Below, piece after piece: positions 53,513 to 62,536 of a DNA stretch of 64,000 bases. Position 1 is the stretch's first letter; each line of letters starts with the position of its first letter. Below the pieces are notes generated by a model, which did not search any database, was not told the DNA's origin, and worked only from the letters and a program-made list of their open reading frames with translations. The position numbers and the translations under genes are program-made. Source of the stretch: KACC-23026 sp963829575 (GTDB lineage Bacteria; Bacillota; Bacilli; Bacillales; Sporolactobacillaceae); the NCBI GenBank assembly GCA_963829575.1, contig CAWHJF010000003.1:124001-188000 (forward strand), in the 5' to 3' direction.

Positions 53513-53749
53513 TTATACGTGGGCTTTTATGTACTCAATGACATCGCCAACTGATAAAATCTTTTCTGCATCTTCATCAGAGATTTCAAGGTTGAACTCA
53601 TCTTCAAGTTCCATAACTAATTCAACGACATCTAAGGAATCGGCTTCAAGATCTTCTTTGAAGTTTGCTTCTGGCTTGACGTCGGCTTCATCTACATCTA
53701 GGCGATCCGCCACGATTTTTTTGACGCGTGCTAAGATATCTTCTGACAT
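53513..53749 (-). CDS. acpP: Acyl carrier protein
   Basis: This 78-aa acidic carrier of growing acyl chains has the phosphopantetheine attachment serine S38 in LEADSLDVVELVMELED. I chose the ATG giving MSEDILARVKKIV, with AAGGAGGTG 8 nt upstream. It follows fabG by 248 nt. That gap holds no gene but has a hairpin TGGCGC / GCGCCA at 53928-53953 without a T-tract. It is the last gene of the FapR-type lipid cluster. Confidence 0.98.
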   Translation of the reverse strand: MSEDILARVKKIVADRLDVDEADVKPEANFKEDLEADSLDVVELVMELEDEFNLEISDEDAEKILSVGDVIEYIKAHV

Positions 53750-53997
53750 TGTCGTCACCTCCTTCAAGGGATCATGTCTATACTAAAATACCAAAGAAAC
53801 CCCATGTGAGACAAGTTCTTTTTCGATCTTTCCTAAAAAAATAAAATTCAGTTTTTTATCCCGCCTTAACAAACCGCAAGATCCCGACCTCAAAACTCCA
53901 AAAAACACTTTTAATTTCGGGATAAATTGGCGCAAAGGGCCGGATTAGCGCCACTAAACATTCAGTGGAGAGGGCTTACCCAAAATGAAGTTTTACT

Positions 53998-54738
53998 TTA
54001 CGCCATAACCATGCCGCCGTCAACCCGAAGGACTTGACCGGTCATGTAATTGGCTGCATCTGAAGCAAGAAACGCGACCACGCCAGCAATATCTTCTGGG
54101 TTTCCAAACCGTGACAGCGGAATTTCTTTTAGCATCGCTTCCTTTACATCCTCTGGCAATTCATCGGTCATATCCGTTGAGATAAAGCCAGGGGCCACCG
54201 CATTCACCCTAATATTGCGTGCTGCCAATTCTCGTGCAGTTGATTTTGTCAGTCCGATCACACCTGCCTTGGCTGCCACATAATTGGCTTGTCCAGCATT
54301 TCCCATAATGCCAACAACCGACGCTACATTGATGATAGCGCCTTGACGCTGCTTCATCATAGGCCGCGTGATGGCTTTCGTCGTATTAAAGACACCTTTT
54401 AAGTTCGTATTAAGGACGGCATCCCAATCTTCTTCTTTCATGCGCATGAGGAGATTGTCCCGCGTAATCCCAGCATTATTAATTAAAATCTCAACAGACC
54501 CGAATGTATCCAATACGTGCTTAATCATCGCTTGGACGTCTTCTGACTGGCTGACATCACATTTAACAGCGAAGGCCTCGACACCCATGGCTTTTAATTC
54601 TGCCACAACTTCTTCAGCTTTCGCTTCATTACCAGAATAATTAACCGCCACATGGACGCCTTGACGCCCTAATTCTAAGGCAATCGCTCGACCAATCCCG
54701 CGAGAAGCACCAGTTACTAGCGCGTGTTTTCCCTTCAT
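53998..54738 (-). CDS. fabG: 3-oxoacyl-ACP reductase FabG
   Basis: This short-chain dehydrogenase (246 aa) performs the first reduction of fatty acid elongation. The NADPH site is TGASRGIGRAIALELG (residues 9-24), NNAG lies near 87-90, and the Ser-Tyr-Lys triad is in NVASVVGIMGNAGQANYVAA then K. The C-terminus ends VLRVDGGMVMA. The ATG overlaps the fabD stop (ATGA). Confidence 0.97.
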   Translation of the reverse strand: MKGKHALVTGASRGIGRAIALELGRQGVHVAVNYSGNEAKAEEVVAELKAMGVEAFAVKCDVSQSEDVQAMIKHVLDTFGSVEILINNAGITRDNLLMRMKEEDWDAVLNTNLKGVFNTTKAITRPMMKQRQGAIINVASVVGIMGNAGQANYVAAKAGVIGLTKSTARELAARNIRVNAVAPGFISTDMTDELPEDVKEAMLKEIPLSRFGNPEDIAGVVAFLASDAANYMTGQVLRVDGGMVMA

Positions 54739-55685
54739 GAGTGAGCCTCCTCAGTTAATTCTGTCACCGTTTTTTGGAAGGATTCAAGGTCGCTGACACT
54801 TAAGACTGTCACTTTGCGGTTCACTTTTTTGATGAGACCTGCCAAGACCTTACCAGGTCCAACTTCCACAAACGTATCGACCCCTTGACTTAGAAGGTAC
54901 TCGACCGTTTCGACCCAACGGACTGGTGAATAAAGCTGCTCAACCAATCGCGTTTTAATATCCGTTGCAGCCTGTACAGGTTTAGCAGTGACATTGGCCA
55001 CAACTGGAATCTTAGCATCTTGGATCGCTAATTGATCTAAGACGGTTGCGAGTTGCTCTGCGGCGGGTTTCATAAGGGCGGAATGGAACGGGCCGCTCAC
55101 ATTTAACGGCAAGACGCGCTTCGCACCTGCCTCCTTCGCCAATTCACCCGCACGCTCGACGCCTGCTTTTGTACCGCTAATGACGATTTGACCTGGACTG
55201 TTTAAGTTGGCGAGTTGAACCGTGCCAACTTCCTCACTTGCTTGCTTACAAACCGCGTCTAATGGCTCAGCATCTAGCCCTAACACCGCAGCCATAGAGC
55301 CTTCCCCTGCTGGAACTGCCGCCTCCATGAATAAGCCTCTTTGGCGTACCGCATACACAGCGTCTTCAAAGGAAAAAGCGCCTGCAGCAACTAATGCACT
55401 GTATTCGCCCAAGCTATGGCCTGCCACATAATCCGGTTGAACCCCTTTTTCGTTTAAAAGAGACAATAGCGCACTGCTCATTGTTAACAGGGCGGGTTGT
55501 GTATTTTCCGTACGAGTCAAGACCTCATCAGGCCCATTTAAAATAATCTCTTTTAATCCGATTTCTAGACGCTCATCCGCTTTTTCAAAAAAAGCGGCGG
55601 CACTTGAATGGTCTTCATTTAAATCTTTGCCCATTCCAACGAATTGGGACCCTTGTCCCGGAAACACAAAAGCTAGTTTACCCAT
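54735..55685 (-). CDS. fabD: Malonyl-CoA:ACP transacylase FabD
   Basis: FabD (316 aa) loads malonyl groups onto ACP. The N-terminus is GKLAFVFPGQGSQFVGMGKD. The nucleophile serine is in GHSLGEYSAL (about residues 90-99), and the catalytic histidine in NVSGPFHSALM near 200. I chose the ATG giving MGKLAFVFPG, with GAGGG 7 nt upstream, over an ATG ten codons earlier that overlaps the plsX stop. Confidence 0.97.
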   Translation of the reverse strand: MGKLAFVFPGQGSQFVGMGKDLNEDHSSAAAFFEKADERLEIGLKEIILNGPDEVLTRTENTQPALLTMSSALLSLLNEKGVQPDYVAGHSLGEYSALVAAGAFSFEDAVYAVRQRGLFMEAAVPAGEGSMAAVLGLDAEPLDAVCKQASEEVGTVQLANLNSPGQIVISGTKAGVERAGELAKEAGAKRVLPLNVSGPFHSALMKPAAEQLATVLDQLAIQDAKIPVVANVTAKPVQAATDIKTRLVEQLYSPVRWVETVEYLLSQGVDTFVEVGPGKVLAGLIKKVNRKVTVLSVSDLESFQKTVTELTEEAHS

Positions 55686-55711
55686 TCCAAATCCCTCGCT
55701 TTCTAAATCAT

Positions 55712-56725
55712 TCACTCTGGTGTGGCTTTCGTTTTATCTTTAACATTTAATACCGTCGTTTCAATCAATTGAACGACTTGATTTTTAACTAACAGACTCG
55801 CTTGATTGATCGTCGATTCCCAGCCATTTGCATTCGATGAACCATGCGCTTTAATGATCGGAGCAGCTAGACCAAACAAACAGGCCCCGCCGTAGCTTGA
55901 GTAGTCCATCCGCTTTCGAATCCCACGTAGCTTCGGATAAAGTAAGCCTGCAATTACCTTAGAGAAGAACGTACTGGTCAGTTGTTCTTTAATGAGCGAG
56001 AAAAAGGACATAGCTGAGCCTTCGATGGTTTTTAGAACGAGATTTCCTGAAAATCCATCGCATACGACGACATCCGCTACATCTTGTAAAACATCGCGGG
56101 ATTCAATATTTCCAACAAAATTAATTGGAGCATCTTTTAAAAGTTCATAGGTTTTTTTGCTTAAATCATTGCCTTTTCCGGGCTCTTCGCCAACATTAAG
56201 TAATCCCACACGTGGATGGGTTCGGCCAGCAACTTTTTCAGAATAAATCGAGCCCATGATCGCGTAATCCAACAGATGCTCTGGTTTGGCATCCATATTC
56301 GAACCCGCATCTAGAAGAAGAAACCCCTTGTTTTCTATAATCGTTGGGAGGGTAGGGGCAAGCGCGGGACGATCGATGCCTTTGATTCGACCGACTCCAA
56401 AAAGGCCAGCCGTCATCAAGGCACCCGTGTTACCGGCTGAAATCATCGCCTCACAACGCCCTTCTTTTACTTCTTTAATCGCTAAGACCATTGAGGCGTC
56501 TTTTTTTTGGCGAACGGCTTTTACGGGCGAATCGGTTGGCATAATTCGTTCCGTCGTATGTAATATTGAAATTCTTGGATGACTATTAATTAAAGGTTTA
56601 ATCTTTTCTTCATCGCCAACGAGCGTGACCTCTAAATCCGTCATTCTCTCGAGTGCCTTTAATGTCCCCTCAATCACAGCTTGTGGGGCATGGTCTCCAC
56701 CCATTGCATCTATAGCTAATCTCAT
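55712..56725 (-). CDS. plsX: Phosphate acyltransferase PlsX
   Basis: PlsX (337 aa) converts acyl-ACP to acyl-phosphate for phospholipid synthesis. The N-terminus MRLAIDAMGGDHAPQAVIEG is the family signature. Further blocks are SAGNTGALMTAGLFGVGRIK and VVCDGFSGNLVLKTIEG. The ATG has AAGGGGAG 8 nt upstream. The longer frame has no such site. It sits in the fapR-plsX-fabD-fabG-acpP order, with 182 nt between it and fapR that contains no gene. Confidence 0.97.
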   Translation of the reverse strand: MRLAIDAMGGDHAPQAVIEGTLKALERMTDLEVTLVGDEEKIKPLINSHPRISILHTTERIMPTDSPVKAVRQKKDASMVLAIKEVKEGRCEAMISAGNTGALMTAGLFGVGRIKGIDRPALAPTLPTIIENKGFLLLDAGSNMDAKPEHLLDYAIMGSIYSEKVAGRTHPRVGLLNVGEEPGKGNDLSKKTYELLKDAPINFVGNIESRDVLQDVADVVVCDGFSGNLVLKTIEGSAMSFFSLIKEQLTSTFFSKVIAGLLYPKLRGIRKRMDYSSYGGACLFGLAAPIIKAHGSSNANGWESTINQASLLVKNQVVQLIETTVLNVKDKTKATPE

Positions 56726-56907
56726 CTTCAATCTCCCCTTATTTATTAATCTCTGAAGACGTAGTTTTAATGTGGTGACTATGGGTCTGTCCAGTGACAC
56801 TTATTAGAAGCCGAATCGCGTTCCTCTATACCAAAACTTCAACCGCTTCTTTGGACTAGCCAATAAAATAAGAAATGAGATCCATTTGTCATTGATAGTA
56901 TGACCAG

Positions 56908-57459
56908 TTAGGTTTGTTTCGAACGGTACATTGTGAAGACACCAGTGAAAACCACTTCCTGATTCACACTGCTTTCAACCTCAACGATTGTAAAATCCCC
57001 CTCAACTCGGCAGACACTCGCTTTTGCAACAACACGCTCGCCGTTTAGAACCTGCCGTTTGAATTGAATGACAGATTTGGCTGTCAAAGCAAACTCATCG
57101 TTAATCACAGCGGTGGCGAGTGAATTGGCTTGTGCAAAAATATGATGACCGCGCGCAATACCCGTTCGTTTAAAAACATGTTCTGAAGTGATATCCAAGA
57201 TTGAAATCCCACTTTGGTCCAATTTCAGGTCAATGACCTCACCGATCACTTCATCAGGGTTTAATGCTTTGACTTGATCAAATTGCTGAACGGCATAGGA
57301 TTTCATTCGTTCACGTAATTCTGGAATACCCAGTTCCATTCGATCTAAACGGATCGTCTGCACGCTCACATTGAGGTGGTCCGCAAGATGTTCATCGGTC
57401 AAAAACGGCGAAACATATAAGGTATCTTGCAGTTTTAATTGGCGTTCTTGTTTCGTCAT
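56908..57459 (-). CDS. fapR: Fatty acid biosynthesis repressor FapR
   Basis: This malonyl-CoA-sensing repressor of fatty acid and phospholipid genes has 183 aa. An N-terminal DeoR-like helix-turn-helix (TDEHLADHLNVSVQTIRLDR) is joined by a linker helix (LGIPELRERMKSYA) to a hot-dog thioesterase-like effector domain with IARGHHIFAQANSLATAVIN. I chose ATG 57457-57459; an in-frame TTG three codons earlier is possible. A promoter with two copies of a FapR-box-like palindrome lies about 180 nt upstream, consistent with the autoregulation known for this gene. Confidence 0.96.
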   Translation of the reverse strand: MTKQERQLKLQDTLYVSPFLTDEHLADHLNVSVQTIRLDRMELGIPELRERMKSYAVQQFDQVKALNPDEVIGEVIDLKLDQSGISILDITSEHVFKRTGIARGHHIFAQANSLATAVINDEFALTAKSVIQFKRQVLNGERVVAKASVCRVEGDFTIVEVESSVNQEVVFTGVFTMYRSKQT

Positions 57460-57637
57460 ACGTGTCAAAAGTCACACCGCCATTTCAAAAAAAATTTGGT
57501 GGTGCTAAAAGTCCTGCTAGCCATTGTAATCGCGTAGATAACTCAAGCTTTACACCTGCCACTTGGGCTCGCATTTTATGAATGGAAACAAACAGTAACA
57601 TCGTGCGTCAGCCACACTCGACCATTCGAATTACAAT

Positions 57638-57654
57638 TTATGACTAGGTCTTAA
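57638..57654 (-). promoter_or_regulatory. Candidate FapR operator at the fapR transcription start
   Basis: The minus strand reads TTAAGACCTAGTCATAA, a 17-bp palindrome with one mismatched pair besides the centre. It covers the predicted transcription start. A degenerate second copy (TTATGACCTACTATTTA, 12 of 17 matching) is exactly the promoter spacer at 57665-57681. The known FapR box has the same length and AT-rich arms; the identification is by resemblance and context. Confidence 0.6.
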
Positions 57655-57658
57655 AAGT

Positions 57659-57687
57659 AGTATATAAATAGTAGGTCATAATTTCAA
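57659..57687 (-). promoter_or_regulatory. Sigma-A promoter for the fapR lipid cluster
   Basis: The minus strand has TTGAAA (57682-57687), a 17-nt spacer and TATACT (57659-57664). Transcription would start near 57652, leaving an approximately 190-nt leader before fapR. Confidence 0.75.
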
Positions 57688-57753
57688 GTCATTCTATAAG
57701 TTATCTATGTTTAAGTCGTCTTTTGAACCGTCCATTCCATGAGGTTCCGAGGC

Positions 57754-59793
57754 TTAGTCCAAACGTTCGGTCTCAAAGACCCCTTCACGCTCAAGCCACT
57801 CACGCAACACCCCAAATTCCGAATCCTGCCAAAACGCCTCGCCTTGCATAAACGTTGCGGCATCCTGACGCGCCACTTCTAATGCTTTGAAGTCATGAAC
57901 AACGTCGGCGAGTTTAAAATCAGGTAATCCACTTTGTTTTTGGCCAAAATAATCACCGGGGCCACGAAGCTCAAGATCTTTTTCGGAGAGTTCAAACCCA
58001 TTGGTGGTTTCGGTCATAATCCGCATGCGCTCTTGACTGACTTCTGACTTGGCGTCTGTTATAAGTACGCAATAAGCCTGATCGTCGCCTCGCCCAACCC
58101 GTCCCCTTAATTGATGCAACTGGGCCAAGCCAAATCGATCCGCATCGTACACGATCATTAACGTGGCATTCGGCACGTTCACGCCAACTTCGACAACGGT
58201 TGTTGAGACCAAAAGCTGCACCTCATTGTCTTTGAAAGACTCCATCACGGCATCTTTTTCCTCCGAATTGAGACGTCCATGCATTAAACCGACTTTAAAA
58301 TCAGGAAACGCTTGAACTAATGAGGCATGTAAATCAATGGCATTTTGGACGTCGAGCGCTTCTGATTCTTCAATTAAAGGACAAATGACATAGGCTTGAC
58401 GACCTTGTCCCAACTCTTTTTTTATCATATCTATGACCTGAGTCATCTGCTTATGTTTCACCCAATAGGTCTCAATTGGTTTACGACCGGCTGGCATTTC
58501 ATTAATAGATGAAATATCCATATCGCCAAATGCACTAATCGCGAGCGTTCTTGGAATCGGTGTCGCCGTCATGTAGAGGACATCCGCCTTTTCCCCTTTG
58601 TCCCGAAGCAAGCGGCGTTGTTCAACACCAAATCGATGCTGCTCGTCCGTGATGACAAGCCCCAAATCTTTAAACACTACATCATCCTGAATCAAGGCAT
58701 GTGTGCCGACCAAAAGGTCAATCGTACCACTCTTTAATGCCCATAACAGGTTTTTTCGGGCCGTGCCTTTCACACGGCTTGTTAAGAGAGCAACCTGAAC
58801 ATCAAAAGGGGCGAGTATGGCCGCTAAGCTTTCGGCATGCTGTTCGGCCAGGATTTCCGTTGGTACCATGAGTGCGCCTTGATAACCTGCTAGAATAACT
58901 GCGTATAACGCAATCGCGGCAACAACGGTTTTCCCGGAGCCCACATCTCCCTGAAGCAAACGATTCATTCGAATCGGGGCTTCAAGATCACTTAAGATTT
59001 CTTTCGTCACGTTGGATTGAGCTTCGGTTAATTTAAAAGGCAAAGATTGGATGAACGTCTCAACCCCTGCGTGATCCACAGTAAGTGCTCGACCACCTGA
59101 TTTTCTTCGTTCAATCGCTCGATAGGCTTGCATTTTAAGTTGAAAGATTAAAAGTTCCTCGTAGACCATTCTCCGTCGAGCGTGCTTTAAGGACTGGCGA
59201 TCTTTCGGGAAATGAAGGGCCTCAATCGCTTCAATGCGATCGGGAAGTTTATAACGATCGCGAATAAAAAGCGGTAGCGGATCCTCTGAGCGTTGTTTGT
59301 TAGCCACTTGAATGGCTTGAGCCACGAATTTGCGCATCTGACGCATTGTTAGATTTCCTCGAACCGAATAAACAGGTTCTACCAGATGTTCGCGTTCTTG
59401 TCCGCCCATTCGCACTTCAACGGCATTTAGCGTCATGCGATGCTGATCCCATTTGCCGGTGACTTGAATCGTGTCGCCAAGACTTAGTTGTTTGGCTAAA
59501 TAGGTTCTGTTAAATGCCACAACCGATATTAAATGCTCTCCAACAAAAAGGCGAAACGTCACCCGAGACATTTTTCTCTTAAAGAATCGTAGAGTGGGTT
59601 CACTTTGGACCTTACCCTCTACGGTAATTTTCTCTTCGTGCTGAGCATCAGCGAGCGACTTCAACTCATAGTTCTCGTAACGATAGGGGAAATGCAAAAG
59701 GAGATCTTCCAAGGTGGAAATCCCTAATGAATCAAGATCTTTTTCGGTTTCTTCTCCGACACCCTTAAGCGTTGTGACCGGCAACGCAACCAT
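57754..59793 (-). CDS. recG: ATP-dependent DNA helicase RecG
   Basis: RecG (679 aa) remodels stalled forks and branched DNA. The N-terminal wedge/OB domain (about 60-150) precedes the SF2 helicase core: Walker A LLQGDVGSGKTVVAAIAL (about 279-296), DEQHRFGVEQR (motif II), TATPIPRTLAISAFGDMD (motif III) and QLRGRVGRGDDQAYC (motif VI). In B. subtilis sdaAB-sdaAA precede recG; here a hairpin element takes their place. Confidence 0.98.
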   Translation of the reverse strand: MVALPVTTLKGVGEETEKDLDSLGISTLEDLLLHFPYRYENYELKSLADAQHEEKITVEGKVQSEPTLRFFKRKMSRVTFRLFVGEHLISVVAFNRTYLAKQLSLGDTIQVTGKWDQHRMTLNAVEVRMGGQEREHLVEPVYSVRGNLTMRQMRKFVAQAIQVANKQRSEDPLPLFIRDRYKLPDRIEAIEALHFPKDRQSLKHARRRMVYEELLIFQLKMQAYRAIERRKSGGRALTVDHAGVETFIQSLPFKLTEAQSNVTKEILSDLEAPIRMNRLLQGDVGSGKTVVAAIALYAVILAGYQGALMVPTEILAEQHAESLAAILAPFDVQVALLTSRVKGTARKNLLWALKSGTIDLLVGTHALIQDDVVFKDLGLVITDEQHRFGVEQRRLLRDKGEKADVLYMTATPIPRTLAISAFGDMDISSINEMPAGRKPIETYWVKHKQMTQVIDMIKKELGQGRQAYVICPLIEESEALDVQNAIDLHASLVQAFPDFKVGLMHGRLNSEEKDAVMESFKDNEVQLLVSTTVVEVGVNVPNATLMIVYDADRFGLAQLHQLRGRVGRGDDQAYCVLITDAKSEVSQERMRIMTETTNGFELSEKDLELRGPGDYFGQKQSGLPDFKLADVVHDFKALEVARQDAATFMQGEAFWQDSEFGVLREWLEREGVFETERLD

Positions 59794-59848
59794 TATTCGT
59801 CCCCCCTTTTACCCTCACACATTTTAATTAGATCCTCTACATAAAATG

Positions 59849-59970
59849 ATGAGGCAAACAAGTAGCAAGAGTCAGACCCCACAAACACCCTATTTCAATC
59901 TTGGTTTAAAGAAAAAACCTGGATATGGTGTTAGAACGAGGGGGTCTGACTCTACTCGAGTCAGCCTCAT
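59849..59970. repeat. Long intergenic hairpin element between fakA and recG
   Basis: The outer arms ATGAGGC / GCCTCAT and inner arms AGAGTCAGACCCC / GGGGTCTGACTCT (13 bp, perfect) enclose a loop. The loop itself contains AACACCCTAT / ATATGGTGTT (one mismatch). Ends and motif order match the element at 53429-53500, which lacks the central approximately 50 bp. Confidence 0.75.
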
Positions 59971-59996
59971 TTTCATCATTCGTTACGTCAGTTTTT

Positions 59997-61700
59997 CTAT
60001 TCGACTGAGATGAGGTAATCATAGAGCGGTTGGCCGCCATGGTGGATCGAGACAACTAACTCCACAAACTGGGTTTCAATCAGTTTCAGCAAATCTTGAT
60101 GCTCTTCTTCAGTTGTCTCTGCTCCACAAATTAAATCAATGATTTCATCCTCTTCTTCAACCATCTTTTCAAGAAGTTGGACCACTGTGCTTACCCGATC
60201 AGACGACGTGGCGACAATTGTCCCGTCGAAAAGACCGATATAATTTCCTTCTACAATTTCCAAGCCGTCAACGGTCGTATTTCGCACCGCTGTTGTAATT
60301 TGACCAGATTTCACACGACTATAAGCAGTCTGCATCGCTTCCTGATTTTGAGTGAAGGTTCTCTCATTTGAAAAAGCCATCGTTGCAGAAAGACCTTGTG
60401 GAATCGTGCGGGTCTCAATAATGCTAACCTCAGCTGCGACGACCTCGGCCGCTTGTTTGGCCGCCATAATGATATTCCCATTATTCGGAAGCACAAGCAC
60501 TTGCTTAGCCCCTGTTTGTTCAATCGCTTGAATGAGGTCTTCCGTGCTTGGATTCATCGATTGACCGCCTTCAATAATGCCTGTTGCCCCTAAGCTTTTA
60601 AACATCTCGGCAATCCCTGAACCAGGTACAACCGCTACGATTCCAATTTCAGCGGCTAAAGTTGGGTGGGTGGGCGCCACAGGACCATTTGAGAATTCAA
60701 CCTCATGGGGCGCCCCCGACTCTCTAATCATTTCAGCATGCTGTTCACGCATATTTTCAATTTTAATTTTAATAATGTCTCCATACTTTTGTGCAATGTT
60801 CAAAAGATCTCCTGGGCGTTCTGAATGGATATGGACTTTTAACAGTTCCTCATCGGCCACGACCAAAAGAGAATCCCCGTAGTTGGATAATTGGTTCCGG
60901 AAACCAGATTCATTGAATTCATTTAGCCCGTCTTTTGAAAAACGAACCATGAATTCCGTGCAGAACCCAAACTCAATCTCTTCGGTTTTCATAAATGAAT
61001 GATTATTTTTATGGTGTTCCGCACGAACCAAGTCATCGAGTTGTTCCGTTTCTTCTTCAGAAACAGAAGGTGGTGCTTCTCCCGATAACACGGATAGAAA
61101 CCCTTGGTAAATGACTAGAAGGCCTTGACCGCCTGAATCGACCACGCCGACTTCTTTAAGAAGAGGTAACAGATCCGGTGTCCTTTGTAAGGTCACTTTT
61201 GCTTGATCTGTAATCGCTTTTAAAGTGGCTTGGCAATCGGATTCATTGGCCGACCATGTGAGCCCAGTCTTGGCTGCCTCACGCGCAACAGTTAAAATCG
61301 TGCCTTCAACCGGTTTCATCACCGCTTTATATGCCGTGTCGACCCCTGCTTGAAACGCACGAGCAAAGGTTTTGGCATCAATCGTTTCTCCTTCGTTTTT
61401 GAGGACTTGAGAAAAGCCTCTAAATAATTGAGAAAGGATGACCCCTGAATTACCTCTTGCGCCCATCAAAAGACCTTTGGCGAAACGCGTTGCCGCATCC
61501 CCAACCGTTTGAACAGGGCCAGGGTTTTGCAATTCTCTTACTCCTGAAGCGATCGTAAGGGCCATGTTCGTCCCCGTATCTCCGTCAGGAACTGGAAATA
61601 CATTTAAAGCGTTAATCGCCGAAGCATGCGCTTTTAAGTTGTCTGCTCCTTGACGAAACATACGTGTTAGATCGTTTGCGTTTATCGTTTCAATGCCCAT
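59997..61700 (-). CDS. fakA: Fatty acid kinase FakA (YloV)
   Basis: FakA (567 aa) phosphorylates exogenous fatty acids bound to FakB. The N-terminal DhaL-type kinase domain has NVFPVPDGDTGTNMALTIAS (about residues 32-51) and LLMGARGNSGVILSQLFRGF, followed by VDSGGQGLLVIYQGFL near 192-207. The C-terminal half is DegV-like (VLVLPNNGNIIMAAKQAAEV). It follows yloU, as in B. subtilis. Confidence 0.94.
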   Translation of the reverse strand: MGIETINANDLTRMFRQGADNLKAHASAINALNVFPVPDGDTGTNMALTIASGVRELQNPGPVQTVGDAATRFAKGLLMGARGNSGVILSQLFRGFSQVLKNEGETIDAKTFARAFQAGVDTAYKAVMKPVEGTILTVAREAAKTGLTWSANESDCQATLKAITDQAKVTLQRTPDLLPLLKEVGVVDSGGQGLLVIYQGFLSVLSGEAPPSVSEEETEQLDDLVRAEHHKNNHSFMKTEEIEFGFCTEFMVRFSKDGLNEFNESGFRNQLSNYGDSLLVVADEELLKVHIHSERPGDLLNIAQKYGDIIKIKIENMREQHAEMIRESGAPHEVEFSNGPVAPTHPTLAAEIGIVAVVPGSGIAEMFKSLGATGIIEGGQSMNPSTEDLIQAIEQTGAKQVLVLPNNGNIIMAAKQAAEVVAAEVSIIETRTIPQGLSATMAFSNERTFTQNQEAMQTAYSRVKSGQITTAVRNTTVDGLEIVEGNYIGLFDGTIVATSSDRVSTVVQLLEKMVEEEDEIIDLICGAETTEEEHQDLLKLIETQFVELVVSIHHGGQPLYDYLISVE

Positions 61701-61714
61701 CTACTGCCTCCTGG

Positions 61715-62077
61715 TTACTCGCTCAACATCCTGACACCTTGAACAAAAATGTTAATGGCATCGACATCCATCCCGAGCATTTGGTCGAGACTGTATTTGA
61801 CTTTCGTTTGAACATTATGCGCGATTTCCGAAATTTTCGTCCCATAACTTACAATGATATACATATCTATTTCATAGCCGTCTTCTCTCTCACGCACTAT
61901 GACACCTTTGCTAAAATTATCTTTTCCTAAAAGTTCGGTTAATCCATCTCTAAGTTGTTGCTGGGACGCCATACCAATAATTCCATAACAGTCCACAGCA
62001 GCGCCACCGGCTATTTTGGCGACGACATCATTTGTGACGTCTACTTTTCCATAGGTGTTATTCATTTCGATCGTCAT
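61715..62077 (-). CDS. yloU: Asp23/Gls24 family protein YloU
   Basis: This small cytoplasmic protein (120 aa) of the Asp23/Gls24 envelope-stress family has the block VVAKIAGGAAVDCYGIIGMA (about residues 18-37) and the family C-terminus ALDQMLG-like (here YSLDQMLGMDVDAINIFVQG). It lies between rpmB (divergent) and fakA, 14 nt apart from the latter. The exact function is not established. A weak promoter (TTTAAA, 17 nt, TAAAAT) is visible about 40 nt upstream. Confidence 0.92.
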   Translation of the reverse strand: MTIEMNNTYGKVDVTNDVVAKIAGGAAVDCYGIIGMASQQQLRDGLTELLGKDNFSKGVIVREREDGYEIDMYIIVSYGTKISEIAHNVQTKVKYSLDQMLGMDVDAINIFVQGVRMLSE

Positions 62078-62163
62078 CTCGACTCACCCCTCATCTTGCA
62101 TACTAAACCCTATTTTACTACATGCCCGTCTTTTTTTAAAGTTTAGGTGTGAGGAATTACATA

Positions 62164-62192
62164 TTGCGGAATTTGTAAAACAGTGCTATTAT
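62164..62192 (+). promoter_or_regulatory. rpmB: Promoter for rpmB
   Basis: TTGCGG (62164-62169), a 17-nt spacer and TATTAT (62187-62192) lie about 45 nt ahead of the rpmB ATG. Confidence 0.6.
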
Positions 62193-62236
62193 TTTAAGAG
62201 TGTGTTTGCATTTTAAGGCGCAAGGAGGTTTAAATA

Positions 62237-62425
62237 ATGGGAAAAAAATGTTATGTAACGGGTAAAACGACTCAATTCGGACAAAACCGTTCATTCGCTG
62301 AAAATAAGTCTAAGCGTAAGTTCAAAGCAAACTTGCAAAAAGTACGTATTCTTGTTGACGGAAAACCTAAACGTGTCTACGTTTCAACAAAAGCTTTAAA
62401 AGCAGGTTTAGTTGAGCGTGCTTAA
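62237..62425 (+). CDS. rpmB: 50S ribosomal protein L28
   Basis: L28 (62 aa) begins MGKKCYVTGKTTQFGQNRSF and has the basic block NKSKRKFKANLQKVRILVDG. AAGGAGG lies 11 nt upstream. The cysteine pair of zinc-binding L28 forms is incomplete (only C5), so this looks like a zinc-independent version. It is transcribed divergently from yloU, as in B. subtilis. Confidence 0.98.
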   Translation: MGKKCYVTGKTTQFGQNRSFAENKSKRKFKANLQKVRILVDGKPKRVYVSTKALKAGLVERA

Positions 62426-62443
62426 TATCAAAGCTACCTAAAG

Positions 62444-62484
62444 AATCCAGCCGGGGGCATCTCCCATTGCGGCTGGATTTTTTT
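62444..62484 (+). terminator. Rho-independent terminator after rpmB
   Basis: The stem AATCCAGCCG / CGGCTGGATT is followed by T7, 19 nt after the rpmB stop. Confidence 0.95.
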
Positions 62485-62536
62485 GTGGCGTAGATGGCGT
62501 GTCTTTAGTCCCGTTGCTTTGGAGTGCGCTGAAGGT

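Noticed and set aside
53928..53953. Hairpin TGGCGC / GCGCCA between fabG and acpP as a terminator
   Set aside because: No T-tract on the minus strand, and acpP is expected to be cotranscribed or to have its own promoter. Left as a note under acpP.
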